The position numbers and the translations under genes are program-made. Shown here piece after piece: positions 7,488-16,423 of a stretch of 64,000 bases of DNA (position 1 is the first letter of the stretch; every line of letters starts with the position of its first letter). The stretch comes from Candidatus Proelusimicrobium tauri (GTDB lineage: Bacteria; Elusimicrobiota; Elusimicrobia; Elusimicrobiales; Elusimicrobiaceae), in the NCBI GenBank assembly GCA_002311025.1, contig DBYY01000006.1, positions 9,641 to 73,640 on the forward strand. Reading direction: 5' to 3'. The notes under the pieces were generated by a model that was given only the letters and a program-made list of their open reading frames with translations, was not told the DNA's origin and did no database searches.

Positions 7488-8065
7488 TTTATTTTTATTA
7501 GTTTGTGCATTTGCACGCTTAGGCGCATTTTTGGATATTTTTTTACTATTTGAACGCATTTTTCGGTATTCTCCTTTTTGGCTGAATTTGGTTGTAAATA
7601 TAAGTTATATTTTTTATATTTTAAAATCTCTTTTAAGGGCGTTTTGCCGTCAATAACAAGTTTAATAATATCGGCTTTTTTAAGCATTTGTTTTGCCACA
7701 TGTTTTTTTGGTGAAACGGCAATAAAATCAAAATATTTCGTGTCAATATCAACGGAACCATTTGTTTCCAAATGAACTTGATATTTTTTTACTTTTAAGA
7801 GTTTTGCAAGCGGGATAATGTTTTGCTCGCAAGGCTCTCCGCCGGTTAAAATAACAAGTTTGGCGGGATATTTTTTTATTTCTTTTAAAATCTCTTTTTC
7901 CGTCATTAAGAAATTAACTTTTTGGGCGTATTTTGTATCACACCAAGCGCAACCCATTGTGCAAGTTGCCAGGCGCACAAAAACAGCCGCACACCCGCTA
8001 AAAGGGCCTTCGCCCTGAAGGGAATAAAAAATCTCATTTACTTTTAATTGCTGCAGCATCTTCAT
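7484..8065 (-). CDS. queE: 7-carboxy-7-deazaguanine synthase (radical SAM)
   Basis: About 193 residues. QueE rearranges 6-carboxy-tetrahydropterin to 7-carboxy-7-deazaguanine. It begins with the family signature VNEIFYSLQGEGPFSG, then the radical SAM cluster motif CTMGCAWC (CX3CX2C), the ILTGGEP SAM-binding motif and LETNGS. The start is ambiguous: ATG 8065 and ATG 8059 both work, while a TTG lies further upstream. It overlaps queD by about 30 bases and its stop overlaps the folE start, so expression is tightly coupled. No queC is visible nearby. Confidence 0.92.
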   Translation of the reverse strand: MKMLQQLKVNEIFYSLQGEGPFSGCAAVFVRLATCTMGCAWCDTKYAQKVNFLMTEKEILKEIKKYPAKLVILTGGEPCEQNIIPLAKLLKVKKYQVHLETNGSVDIDTKYFDFIAVSPKKHVAKQMLKKADIIKLVIDGKTPLKEILKYKKYNLYLQPNSAKKENTEKCVQIVKKYPKMRLSVQMHKLIKIK

Positions 8066-8378
8066 TTTCCCAAACTTCAAGGGTTTTTAAAGTTAAATTC
8101 TTTTCCTTAAGTAAAGCGGAAATTTTGTCAAATAAATAGGCACAAATGTTTTCTGCCGTCGGGTTTTCAATAAAGTCATTTAAGTATTTATGGTCCGGCA
8201 GAGCATTTTTTAAAAGGGGTTTTAAGAGTTTAAAATCATAAATCATTCCGCTTTTTTGAACAGGACCTTGGACTTCAAAAACGACTTTCCAAGTATGTCC
8301 ATGTAAATTTGAGCAATCTCCGTCATAAGCGGGCAAACGATGCGCGGCGGAAAATTTAGATTTTATTCTTAAAAACAT
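8034..8378 (-). CDS. queD: 6-carboxy-5,6,7,8-tetrahydropterin synthase
   Basis: 114 residues of the PTPS/QueD family. It makes 6-carboxy-tetrahydropterin from dihydroneopterin triphosphate for queuosine. The first zinc His lies in FSAAHRLP, the catalytic Cys and the HGH zinc pair in CSNLHGHTWKV, followed by MIYDFKLLK, the substrate helix NPTAENICAYLF and the Glu in LEVWENEDAAA. It keeps the Cys that the folate-side paralogue (5825-6172) has lost, which makes the division of labour between the two copies plausible. It starts two bases after the upstream DUF1189-like gene stops. Confidence 0.93.
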   Translation of the reverse strand: MFLRIKSKFSAAHRLPAYDGDCSNLHGHTWKVVFEVQGPVQKSGMIYDFKLLKPLLKNALPDHKYLNDFIENPTAENICAYLFDKISALLKEKNLTLKTLEVWENEDAAAIKSK

Positions 8379-8380
8379 AT

Positions 8381-9241
8381 TTAATCCTCATCATCCTCTT
8401 CTGTTTTTTCTTCAATTTCTTTTTTCTTTTCAGTTCTGCTCTTTTTTGTATCGAGCAGTTTTATTTTTGTAAATATAAGGTTAGAATAAGTCATAAAAAT
8501 AACAAAGCAAATAAGCCAAATAAGAGGGATGTTCAACGGTATCATTATAACTATAAATATAAAGAGCAAAGCGGGTGCTATCATATAGCAACAAATGCGC
8601 ACAATATCCCAGAAGGAAGATTCCGTCCTTATAAACATTTGTGAAATTGCCGCCGCGGCAAAAGCCAAAACAAACAAAACAATACTAAAGAAAATAATAA
8701 CAAACGGCATAGAAAATAAGAATCCCCAGAATAAAAAGGTTTTAATAGTTTCTATCATATCAGCCTTATTTTCTAAAATATATTCCTTGGTTATTGTCTG
8801 ATTAATTTTGTTATTTACGGGGACAGTTTTTACATTTCCGCCGCCGGAAAAAATATGTATTTTTTCCCCTGTAACGAATATGGCGGTATTATTTTTTTCC
8901 ATTTGCGTAGGGTAAACAGGTTCCGTGCGGTTTGTTTCAAAAACCACTTTTGGCATTTCGGGGTCCAGTTGAACCTCAATATATTCGCCGTCATTTGCTT
9001 TTATTGTGCCGTCTTTTATTTCAATAACAGGGGTAACTTCGGCAATTTGGGTAATAGTTTCATCTAACAAAGGGTCTAAAGAAGGTGTCCTTACAAGTAT
9101 ACCTACAAAGAACACGATACTTGTAAAAACGATTAAGTAAATCAAAAAAAGTAAAATTCTGCCGAAAGATTGCTTCGTTGCCTTGATATAAGTATCAAGG
9201 TTATAAATTGCCTTAATAGGCGAAAGTAAAAAATCTGTCAT
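8381..9241 (-). CDS. DUF1189-like multi-pass membrane protein
   Basis: 286 residues: one membrane helix at about 28-50, an extracytoplasmic domain (about 52-155, including EIKDGTIKANDGEY), three or four further helices from about 165 to 255, and an acidic, Lys/Glu-rich C-terminal tail. The layout and the 'IKDG' periplasmic segment resemble the DUF1189 family of Gram-positive and other bacteria. Function unknown. It has a strong AGAGGAGG site and is the first gene of the queuosine/folate operon, but I see no reason to link it to pterin chemistry. Confidence 0.6.
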   Translation of the reverse strand: MTDFLLSPIKAIYNLDTYIKATKQSFGRILLFLIYLIVFTSIVFFVGILVRTPSLDPLLDETITQIAEVTPVIEIKDGTIKANDGEYIEVQLDPEMPKVVFETNRTEPVYPTQMEKNNTAIFVTGEKIHIFSGGGNVKTVPVNNKINQTITKEYILENKADMIETIKTFLFWGFLFSMPFVIIFFSIVLFVLAFAAAAISQMFIRTESSFWDIVRICCYMIAPALLFIFIVIMIPLNIPLIWLICFVIFMTYSNLIFTKIKLLDTKKSRTEKKKEIEEKTEEDDED

Positions 9242-9293
9242 TTAAGAGCCTCCTCTTACTTGTCTATACTTCTAGTATAGCAAAAAAAGACGA

Positions 9294-9319
9294 TAAAAAA
9301 AGCGCTGCCAAGCAACGCT
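9294..9319 (-). terminator. Terminator downstream of tRNA-Met
   Basis: On the minus strand a hairpin AGCGTTGC / GCAGCGCT with a TTG loop is followed at once by a T-run. It lies 16 bases after the 3' end of the leftward tRNA. Confidence 0.75.
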
Positions 9320-9334
9320 GATGATATTTCAAAA

Positions 9335-9411
9335 TGGTGTCACCGGGTGGGCTCGAACCACCGACCTAGCGCTTATGAAACGCTCGCTCTAACCAGCTGA
9401 GCTACGGTGAC
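9335..9411 (-). tRNA. tRNA-Met (CAT)
   Basis: 77 bases including an encoded CCA. Acceptor GTCACCG/CGGTGAC, discriminator A, D-arm GCTC/GAGC, anticodon loop TTCATAA, T-arm GGTGG/CCACC with TTCGAGC. A fully paired acceptor start argues against initiator tRNA. Elongator Met is the likeliest identity; a CAT-reading Ile2 tRNA (lysidine-modified) cannot be excluded from sequence. Confidence 0.9.
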
Positions 9412-9720
9412 ATTAAATTTACTACCTTTATATTATATCAAATCCTTTTCCTTCTTGGCAAGCGAAAAAAAGGAATCTGTTTTTGTAAAATAAAAATATA
9501 GCAGAAAAGCAACCGGGGTTTTCTTTTGTTATGGAAGTTTCAAGGCGGTAATAATCCCAACCTTCGAAAGCAAGTTGTTTAGATATTTTTTTATTTGTAT
9601 AACAATATCAGTTTAATTGGAAAATACTTTTATGTTATAACAAAATATTTATCAAAGCATTTCGTATTTAAAAAACAATTTGATATACTTTATATGAAAA
9701 TCAAAAATAAAGGAGTTTTT
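9412..9720. other. Gene-free stretch with possible coding remnant
   Basis: No intact gene. On the minus strand between about 9575 and 9430 an open stretch reads like protein (LAFEGWDYYRLETSI and on), without a start, so it may be a decayed gene tail. AT-rich sequence near 9640-9690 could hold the promoter of the TPR gene (TATACT at 9682), with no convincing -35 box. Confidence 0.3.
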
Positions 9721-11721
9721 ATGCAAGACTTTTCTCAAGTTCCCCAAGAACAACCTAAAAAAAAGAAATCAGGTTTTAAAATAGTTTTTTATTTTATTTT
9801 GTTAATTATAATAGGTGTTCTTTATATTAATTTATGGGAAGAATATTCCTTCGTGTTTAAAAAAAGAACCGTCACCCAAGAAGAAAGAGATATGTATAAA
9901 AAGGCCTATGATTTATTCCAAAACAAAGATTATTCCACCGCAAAACAACAATGCCAACAGTTAATTTCAAAGTTCCCCAGAAACGCTAATTGTTATGATA
10001 TTTTATCTATAATAGAGTTTTTGGATAAAAATTATAAACTGGCGGAAGTTTACGCCGGTAAAGCAATAAAAAACACAAGTATTCCTTCTTATTACTATTT
10101 TTATCATAGAGGGCAGGCAAGGGAAAAACTAGGTAAAGATTATGCAGCCGCAAAAGATTTTAAAAAAGCAGGTAAAATTACCCCGTCTTTAAATGATGGC
10201 TTTTTGCGCGCAGGACATATTTATAAAGAAGATACCCACGACCTTTTTGACGCCATAAAATGTTATAAAAAACATTTGGAGTATCACCCCGATAGTAATG
10301 CCGCCGTTTACAATGCGGCCTATATTTATAAAAATGACCTTTTCAGCATTAAAAAAGCCCTGGATTTATTAAGTAATTTTATTGCCAAAAATAAAAAAGT
10401 CGAAGATTATGTATATGAATTAAGAGGCGATATTTATAGAGAAGAGAAGGAATATCAAAAGGCCATAGCCGACTATACAAAAGCCATAGAACTTAACCCC
10501 AAAAACGGTAGCTATTATAATGAACTTGCTTGGTGCTACCGAGATAGCAACCAACCTCAAAAAGCCATTGAATCCTTTAACAAAGCCGAAGAGGTTGAAC
10601 CGGGCTTCGGTTATGCTTACAGTAATCTAGGCGATTTATATCAAAGATTAAAACAGCCTGAAAATGCCGTTGCGGCTTATCAAAAAGCGCTTGAAATTAG
10701 ACCGGATAATTATGATGTTTACGGCTTTAGGTATCCTTCTTATATGGAACTAAACAATTTTGTCCAAGCCAAAGCCGATATTGAAGAATACTCCAAACAC
10801 CGCAAATTATCTTCTTTAGATGTTTATAATTTAGGCGTGTGTTATTATTTTATGAAAGATTTTACTTCCGCAAAGAGGGAATATGTTAAAGCCATTGACC
10901 TAGATAATAATAATTCTTGGGCGCACCTTGAAAGCGGTATAATGAGTTTGTTTTTTTGCGATATTAACGAAGCCTCTAAAGAAATTATAACCTTTTTTGA
11001 GTTAGGGGAAAAAGATTCCGACAAACTAAATATGGCTCCCTTTTTTGCCAGAGGTTATGAAGAAGTTCATTTTAAAATAAACGGCACAAAAGAGCAGTTT
11101 GAAGATGCCAACTTTTGGTATTATGACGATTATAACGATACGGATAAAACAATTAAACATTTGGAAAAAATGATAGAAAGGCATCCTGCCGATCCTTATT
11201 ATTATTTTATGCTCGGTATTACTCAAGACAGAGCCGGCATCAGTTCAAAAGAAACTTATGCCAAAGCAGAAGAAATTGACGCGGAAGCCTTAAAAGATAT
11301 AAGAAAGAACTATCTTACATCTATTTTTAATCGCTCCAGTATAGGAAAAGAAAAATTACATAAATTACAGCAAAAATATCCGGATAATACAATTTGGTAT
11401 TTCTTTGAACTAGATTCAACTGCAGACTTAACACAAGCAGTCGAAATCGCAAAACAAATTTTAAAAATAAATCCTTTTATGCTGGGGACTTATTCTAAAT
11501 TATCCCGCAAGTATTATATAGCCGGTCAATATGATAAGGCTTTATCTTTAATAACTCAGGCAATAGACCTCAATCCCGATTTTTCTTCTGCCTATTTACA
11601 GCGTGCCTTGATTAATGCCAGATTGGGTAATCAAGCAGCCTCAAAAGAGGATTATATTCAATTCAGAACATTAAGAAATAAAATTCTTTACGACGGGAAA
11701 CTTCCTGTTATAACAAATTAA
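9721..11721 (+). CDS. Membrane-anchored TPR-repeat protein
   Basis: 666 residues from the ATG at 9721, which follows AAAGGAG; an in-frame start at 9595 exists but has no such site. A short basic N-terminus precedes one membrane helix (about 20-38), then tetratricopeptide repeats fill most of the chain, with typical spacings such as YQKAIADYTKAIELNPKNG, PQKAIESFNKAEEVEPGFGY and ENAVAAYQKALEIRPDNYDV, and a last clear repeat at the C-terminus. The TPR domain is probably periplasmic and scaffolds protein assembly. No enzymatic domain is visible. It stands alone; partners unknown. Confidence 0.85.
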   Translation: MQDFSQVPQEQPKKKKSGFKIVFYFILLIIIGVLYINLWEEYSFVFKKRTVTQEERDMYKKAYDLFQNKDYSTAKQQCQQLISKFPRNANCYDILSIIEFLDKNYKLAEVYAGKAIKNTSIPSYYYFYHRGQAREKLGKDYAAAKDFKKAGKITPSLNDGFLRAGHIYKEDTHDLFDAIKCYKKHLEYHPDSNAAVYNAAYIYKNDLFSIKKALDLLSNFIAKNKKVEDYVYELRGDIYREEKEYQKAIADYTKAIELNPKNGSYYNELAWCYRDSNQPQKAIESFNKAEEVEPGFGYAYSNLGDLYQRLKQPENAVAAYQKALEIRPDNYDVYGFRYPSYMELNNFVQAKADIEEYSKHRKLSSLDVYNLGVCYYFMKDFTSAKREYVKAIDLDNNNSWAHLESGIMSLFFCDINEASKEIITFFELGEKDSDKLNMAPFFARGYEEVHFKINGTKEQFEDANFWYYDDYNDTDKTIKHLEKMIERHPADPYYYFMLGITQDRAGISSKETYAKAEEIDAEALKDIRKNYLTSIFNRSSIGKEKLHKLQQKYPDNTIWYFFELDSTADLTQAVEIAKQILKINPFMLGTYSKLSRKYYIAGQYDKALSLITQAIDLNPDFSSAYLQRALINARLGNQAASKEDYIQFRTLRNKILYDGKLPVITN

Positions 11722-11817
11722 ATATCTTCTTATCCTTTTATATATGCAATAAAAGTTGCGTGCCAAACGTTATATTAGTGTAAGGCTAATATAAGGCCTG
11801 CTGTATAGGAGGATAAA

Positions 11818-12078
11818 ATGAAAACGAAACTCAAACATTTCTATATATTGCTAGGTTTGGTAGGTGCCTTCTGGTTTACAGGTTGTTGCACTTATCCCGG
11901 TGGTATGGTGGCTGTCTACGGCAGACCTTCAAGACCACCCGTCCGCCATCATCATCATCGCCATTATAAACCGGTGCCGGTGGTTGTTCATCATCGTGCG
12001 CCCGCTCCGCATCATCACCGATACGCCTCTTTACCGCCAAGTTTTAGAGTCAGCCCAGGAGGTGGGCATCACAGGTAG
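11818..12078 (+). CDS. Histidine-rich small lipoprotein
   Basis: 86 residues. A signal peptide ends in a lipobox (FTGC; acylated Cys at about 22), and a second Cys follows at once. The mature part is nearly all His, Arg, Pro and Tyr: runs such as RHHHHRH, HHRAPAPHHH and a terminal GGGHHR. A strong AGGAGG precedes the ATG and a hairpin terminator follows, so it is a single-gene transcript. His-rich lipoproteins can bind Zn, Ni or Cu; that role is inferred from composition only. A long overlapping frame on the same strand is a shadow. Confidence 0.75.
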   Translation: MKTKLKHFYILLGLVGAFWFTGCCTYPGGMVAVYGRPSRPPVRHHHHRHYKPVPVVVHHRAPAPHHHRYASLPPSFRVSPGGGHHR

Positions 12079-12088
12079 TGTCTCCAAG

Positions 12089-12123
12089 AAAAACCACGAG
12101 TTTTTGAAAACTCGTGGTTTTTT
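12089..12123. terminator. Bidirectional terminator
   Basis: Stem AAACCACGAGTTTT / AAAACTCGTGGTTT with a short loop and T-runs both ways. It separates the His-rich lipoprotein (plus) from the convergent MATE gene (minus). Confidence 0.9.
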
Positions 12124-12131
12124 GTATCAAA

Positions 12132-13493
12132 TTAAACTATATTTTGTTTTTTCCAGCGTCCGCTCATATAGAAAACAAGTCCGATAAACAGCGGAGTAAA
12201 ACCTGCCAAAGCGTCGCCCAGCCAAAAACCGAAATAGCCCATTTTCATACTTAAACCGAAAAGGAAAGATAAACCGATTCTTAAAATAATACCGTCGAGC
12301 AAAGCGGTTACAAAATTTACGCCGTAATTACCACTGCCGTTGATAAAAGCGTTCATACCGCTGCGCGCGGCACTACCCCAGAAAATTAATATTGCAATAG
12401 GAATAAATGTCATACCAACGGTAATAACTTCTGGGTCGCTTGTGAAGCATTTATAAATATCCTTCGGAAACAATATCATCAATATGGAAAATACAACCGC
12501 TATGCCCGAGGTTATTTTGAAAATAGCAAGCATAATTTCCTTTACTCTTGAATATTTTTTTGCACCGAGATTTTGCCCCACCATAGAAGCACCCGCCGTA
12601 TTAAAAGCATTGGAAATTAAATTTGTCGTGCTGTTAATTTTATTTGCAACACCGGAAAATGCGGAAACCGCCACACCGTAGGAATTTATCCACGAGTTCA
12701 CACACAATTTAGATAAGTGTATAGAAGCGTTTTTTATAGCCATCGGTACACCCAGTTTAATTAATTGCGTAAGCATTTTTAAATCCCATTTAATGAAATG
12801 CAACCAAGAAAAGCGCAAACTATAACGTCTGCGGTAATTATAAATATAAATTATGCAAAATAAGAAGGAAACCCCTTGACTTATAATCGTTGCCAAAGCC
12901 GCCCCTGCAGCACCTTTTTTCAAGCCAAGCACCAAAATCAAATCTAACAAGATATTAAGACTTGCCGAAATAGCAACAAAAATAAAAGGACGCATAGAAT
13001 CGCCCATACCGCGTAAAACTGCGCTTGCCGTGTTATAGCCGTAAATAAAAATAAGACCTATAATTGAAATTGTGCAGTAATCCAGTGCTTGGCTAAAGGC
13101 TTCTTGGGGTGTATTCATCAGATGTAAGAAAGGAACTCTCAGACAAAAGCATAAAATACCTATTATTATTGAAGAAACAAAAAGGAAACTAAACATTGTA
13201 GCAACAAAACGGCTTAATTTGTTTTGCTTTTTTGCGCCCAGATATTGGGAAATCAGCACTTGCCCGGCATTAGAAAACCCCATAGCAATAAAAGTTAAAA
13301 AGTGGGTAATATCTCCGCCGATAGATACTGCCGAAAGCCCTACTTTGCCCATACTTTGTCCGACGATAATCATATCTGCTATATTATAAATAATCTGCAG
13401 TAAATTTGAGAAAAATAAAGGCGTAGCAAACACAATAAGTTGCTTAAAAATCTTTCCGTCGGTAAAATCGGCAGTATATTTTTTTATTGTCAT
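12132..13493 (-). CDS. MATE family multidrug/cation efflux transporter
   Basis: 453 residues with about 12 membrane helices in two homologous halves, the MATE layout. Typical segments are PLFFSNLLQIIYNIADMIIV at the start, FSNAGQVLISQYLGAKK at the end of helix 2/loop, LGVPMAIKNASIHLSK beginning the second half, and FNTAGASMVGQNLGAKKYSRV as its counterpart. MATE proteins export drugs, metabolites or lipids in exchange for Na+ or H+. This one resembles the NorM/DinF-like branch most common in gut anaerobes; the substrate is unknown. It is a lone gene facing a terminator. Confidence 0.9.
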   Translation of the reverse strand: MTIKKYTADFTDGKIFKQLIVFATPLFFSNLLQIIYNIADMIIVGQSMGKVGLSAVSIGGDITHFLTFIAMGFSNAGQVLISQYLGAKKQNKLSRFVATMFSFLFVSSIIIGILCFCLRVPFLHLMNTPQEAFSQALDYCTISIIGLIFIYGYNTASAVLRGMGDSMRPFIFVAISASLNILLDLILVLGLKKGAAGAALATIISQGVSFLFCIIYIYNYRRRYSLRFSWLHFIKWDLKMLTQLIKLGVPMAIKNASIHLSKLCVNSWINSYGVAVSAFSGVANKINSTTNLISNAFNTAGASMVGQNLGAKKYSRVKEIMLAIFKITSGIAVVFSILMILFPKDIYKCFTSDPEVITVGMTFIPIAILIFWGSAARSGMNAFINGSGNYGVNFVTALLDGIILRIGLSFLFGLSMKMGYFGFWLGDALAGFTPLFIGLVFYMSGRWKKQNIV

Positions 13494-13531
13494 ATTTAAA
13501 ACATCTTTATTTTAGGGGGAAAATCTTTTTA

Positions 13532-14191
13532 TTAAAAACGCTTGCTTATATGTAACTGAAAAGTCATATATTCGTATCTTCTGTTGCCGTCACCACAGAT
13601 GGGAGAGGGAGCATCTTTAACAATTTTTTCGGTATCATACCAAAAGGTATTATAACGTGTTTCAAGTCCCCAACTCCAACCATTATGACCGACATCAAAT
13701 TCAAGGCCCGCACCGATAAATAAGCCAAGCGAAGTATCCGTTTTTTTCTTGCTATATTCAGTACCATAATAATTTATATATAAATTTTGTCTTGCAAGGG
13801 TAAGGCCCAAACCGAAGGGTATATAAAGGCGAAAACGCTTATCCGGATTAACAGTAAAACGCGAAGCCAACATAGCATTAAAAAGGTGGGTAGTATCGTC
13901 AACTTTATTTGTAGCGCTCCAAGTAAAATCGCCACCATCAAAATCTCCGTAGGAAATATCGGCACCAAGTCCAAAATGTCTTGATACCAGATAGTAATAG
14001 GAAGCACCTATTTCCACGCCTAAAGTTCCCCAGTCGACTCTTCCACCATAGTTTGAATAAGTAATACCGGAATTTACCAATTGAAATCCCAAATCGCCCT
14101 TTATATCAAGAATATGTTGACCTTTTTCTAGTTGTGCAAAAGCAGGCAAACTAAGAAATAAAACAGTTAAAAAAAACAATAATTTTTTCAT
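13532..14191 (-). CDS. Outer-membrane beta-barrel protein (OmpW/OprF-like small barrel)
   Basis: 219 residues with a signal peptide cleaved after AFA, then alternating amphipathic strands (VGIEIGASYYYLVSRHFGLGADISYG-like, FRLYIPFGLGLTLA, LGLFIGAGLEFDVG) and a C-terminal LHISKRF with final Phe. The pattern fits an 8-strand barrel of the OMP_b-brl superfamily. Ribosome-binding site AAGGAG. It is an independent gene upstream of MATE. No specific function can be read from it. Confidence 0.7.
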   Translation of the reverse strand: MKKLLFFLTVLFLSLPAFAQLEKGQHILDIKGDLGFQLVNSGITYSNYGGRVDWGTLGVEIGASYYYLVSRHFGLGADISYGDFDGGDFTWSATNKVDDTTHLFNAMLASRFTVNPDKRFRLYIPFGLGLTLARQNLYINYYGTEYSKKKTDTSLGLFIGAGLEFDVGHNGWSWGLETRYNTFWYDTEKIVKDAPSPICGDGNRRYEYMTFQLHISKRF

Positions 14192-14319
14192 AAAAACTCC
14201 TTAATATAAAAACCGCCCTTATTTTAACTTATTTGTTTTTCAATTATTTTGTATACTTCACATCCGCATAAATCATAGATTCGTTTTAGCCTATTCCCTA
14301 AATACTTTCCATAATTTCA

Positions 14320-15288
14320 TTAAGCGGCCCCTTTTTTAAGCAAGTCGTGAATATGGATAATACCTATGGGTTTTTTGTTTTTTACGATGAATAAAGAAGT
14401 AATTTTTTTCTCATTCATCATACGCAAAGCGGCAGAACATAACATATCTGCGGCAATTTGTTGCGGTTTGGGATGCATCAAATCTTTACCGGTTTTATTA
14501 AATAAATCAGAGGATATCTTTCTGCGCAAATCACCGTCTGTAAAGATACCGCTTAATTTGCCCTTTTTATCAACAAAGCCGACACAGCCTAGACGTTTAT
14601 CGCTCATCGTTACAATAATGTTTTTGAAAGAGGAGTCTTCCGGTAAAATTGGCATTTCATCGCCTTGGTGCATAATTTCTCCTACGGTTTGCAAGACACT
14701 ACCGAGTTTTCCGCCGGGGTGACGAACGGCAAAATCCGTAGTTGTAAATTGTTTACGAGCCATTAAACATACCGTTAAGACATCTCCTAACACCAATGTC
14801 GCCGTAGTAGAACAGGTGGGTGCTAAACCTAAAGTATCTGCTTCTGGGGTGCTGGGTAGTTGTAAAACATAATCAACACATTTACCTAAGGTGCTTTTGG
14901 GGTTTTTAGTAATACCTACCATAGGTATTCCAAAACGTTTACAATAATTGATAATATCTACCAGTTCCTTAGATTCGCCACTGTTTGAAATAGCGATTAC
15001 GACATCATCAGCGGTAATCATACCTAAATCGCCATGGCTGGCTTCTGCTGGATGCACAAAATAGGAAGGCGTTCCTGTGGAAGCAAGAGATGCTACAATT
15101 TTTTGTGCTATTATACCACTTTTACCCATACCGGTAAGAATAACACGTCCTTTTGTCTGTTGCATTAAATCTAATACCGAAGAAAGAGAATCTTTACAGC
15201 AAGATTCTTCCAATCTTTTTAGACATTCAATTTCCCGCAAAATGAGTTTTTTCATTTCTTTAAAATCTTGTTTAACTATTGTTTTCAT
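14320..15288 (-). CDS. kdsD: Arabinose-5-phosphate isomerase
   Basis: 322 residues: an N-terminal SIS sugar-isomerase domain (about 35-175, with VILTGMGKSGIIAQKIVASLASTGTPS and AISNSGESKELV) and two CBS domains (about 205-260 and 270-322, each with a GIFTDGDLRR- or GIIHIHDLL-type end). KdsD/KpsF turns ribulose-5-phosphate into arabinose-5-phosphate, the first step of Kdo for lipopolysaccharide or capsule. Catalytic His are plausible in HPAEASHGDLGMI and in FAVRHPGGKLG. It is preceded by GAAGG. No other Kdo gene is adjacent. It supports an LPS-bearing envelope. Confidence 0.93.
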   Translation of the reverse strand: MKTIVKQDFKEMKKLILREIECLKRLEESCCKDSLSSVLDLMQQTKGRVILTGMGKSGIIAQKIVASLASTGTPSYFVHPAEASHGDLGMITADDVVIAISNSGESKELVDIINYCKRFGIPMVGITKNPKSTLGKCVDYVLQLPSTPEADTLGLAPTCSTTATLVLGDVLTVCLMARKQFTTTDFAVRHPGGKLGSVLQTVGEIMHQGDEMPILPEDSSFKNIIVTMSDKRLGCVGFVDKKGKLSGIFTDGDLRRKISSDLFNKTGKDLMHPKPQQIAADMLCSAALRMMNEKKITSLFIVKNKKPIGIIHIHDLLKKGAA

Positions 15289-15591
15289 TGTGTTACCTTC
15301 TTAGTTTAATATTTTAATTTTAAAACATAAAATTTTTATTACAGTAAAGAAATATTTTTTCTTTAAAAATATCGTAGATGTCTATTTATAACGGAGGAAA
15401 TATAAAAGCCAATTAGCGCCCTATAATTCTTCCTCATTAAACAAAGATTGTAGAATCAATTAAATTATATCAAAATATAACAATACATTTAAGTAAGTTT
15501 TTTTAAAAATACGGCTAATTGCAGGTATAAGCAGCAAATAACAAGATAAGGCGAATTCTTATTCTTTTAAAACTTATATTTATGCTCTGTT
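15289..15591. other. Gene-free stretch
   Basis: About 300 AT-rich bases between the kdsD start and the 3' end of the hydrolase gene. I see a GAAATATTTTTTC-type weak hairpin and an imperfect inverted pair (GCCAATTAGC / GGCTAATTGC) about 100 bases apart, but no gene or clear promoter. Confidence 0.4.
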
Positions 15592-16413
15592 TTATAAAAG
15601 TTGTTCTGCTAAATAATCGGTAATTCCTTTATTGACTGCGGGGGTATCTTGCGTGAAATTATGGTCAAAGCCGTGTAAAGTTTTAAGTATTGCATTTTGA
15701 TAAATTTGGCTAAACTCTACGCCGTATTTATAAGGCACAAGTTGGTCATCTTGACTATGGACAATAAGAACAGGGCCTTCATAATGGGAAGAAAGTGCGT
15801 AAATAGGAACAGTCGGAGTTGTTTCCAAAAAGGCACGGCCTACTTTTAAGCCATTAGATAAAGTGATATATTCCGGCACATTTTTTGGATTATAGCGTAC
15901 GCCGAATAAATCGCCTTTTGCGGTATCTTCCGGCAGTTCAGGCGCAGGCGACATTAGAACAATAGTTTTAATTTTTTCTTCGCCAAGGCCGCCTGCAAGC
16001 ATAGCCGCTACCACTGCACCCATAGAGTGCCCCGTAATAGAAATAGATTTAATACGCGGCAATTTCGCAGCATACATATATACACGTCGCGCATCTTCAA
16101 GTTCATTTGGAATAGTCATATCCAAAAAAGAGCCTTCGCTTTGGCCGTGTCCGTTAAAATCAAAAAGTAAAGTAGCAATACCACGATTATTTAATTGTTC
16201 GGAAAGGTCTGTCATTAAAGACATTTCTTTATTTGCATTAAAACCGTGCATAATTATTACAAGCGGATAAGTTTTATTGTGTTTAGGCGTATTTAAAAGG
16301 GCAGATAATTTGCCATGGTCGCCTTGTATGGTAAATACTTTTTTTGTTTGCGTGTTTGCACAACCGACAAAAAATAAAAATACCGATATAAAAAGTAAAG
16401 TAAATTTTTTCAT
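15592..16413 (-). CDS. Alpha/beta hydrolase lipoprotein
   Basis: 273 residues. Signal peptide with lipobox FVGC (Cys at about 18), then a serine hydrolase core: oxyanion region IIMHGFNANKEMS, nucleophile elbow GHSMGAVVA, acid in IVHSQDDQLVP and final His in LHGFDHNF. Strand order fits peptidase S9/S33-type or acylglycerol-lipase-like esterases. Anchored to a membrane, it would act on small esters or peptides outside the cytoplasm. It lies 10 bases after preA and may be co-transcribed with it, although the functional link is not evident. Confidence 0.85.
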   Translation of the reverse strand: MKKFTLLFISVFLFFVGCANTQTKKVFTIQGDHGKLSALLNTPKHNKTYPLVIIMHGFNANKEMSLMTDLSEQLNNRGIATLLFDFNGHGQSEGSFLDMTIPNELEDARRVYMYAAKLPRIKSISITGHSMGAVVAAMLAGGLGEEKIKTIVLMSPAPELPEDTAKGDLFGVRYNPKNVPEYITLSNGLKVGRAFLETTPTVPIYALSSHYEGPVLIVHSQDDQLVPYKYGVEFSQIYQNAILKTLHGFDHNFTQDTPAVNKGITDYLAEQLL

Positions 16414-16423
16414 ATTTAAGTTT

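Noticed and set aside
11864..12187. Second frame over the His-rich lipoprotein
   Set aside because: It is the same DNA read in another frame, runs through the terminator, and lacks a ribosome-binding site.
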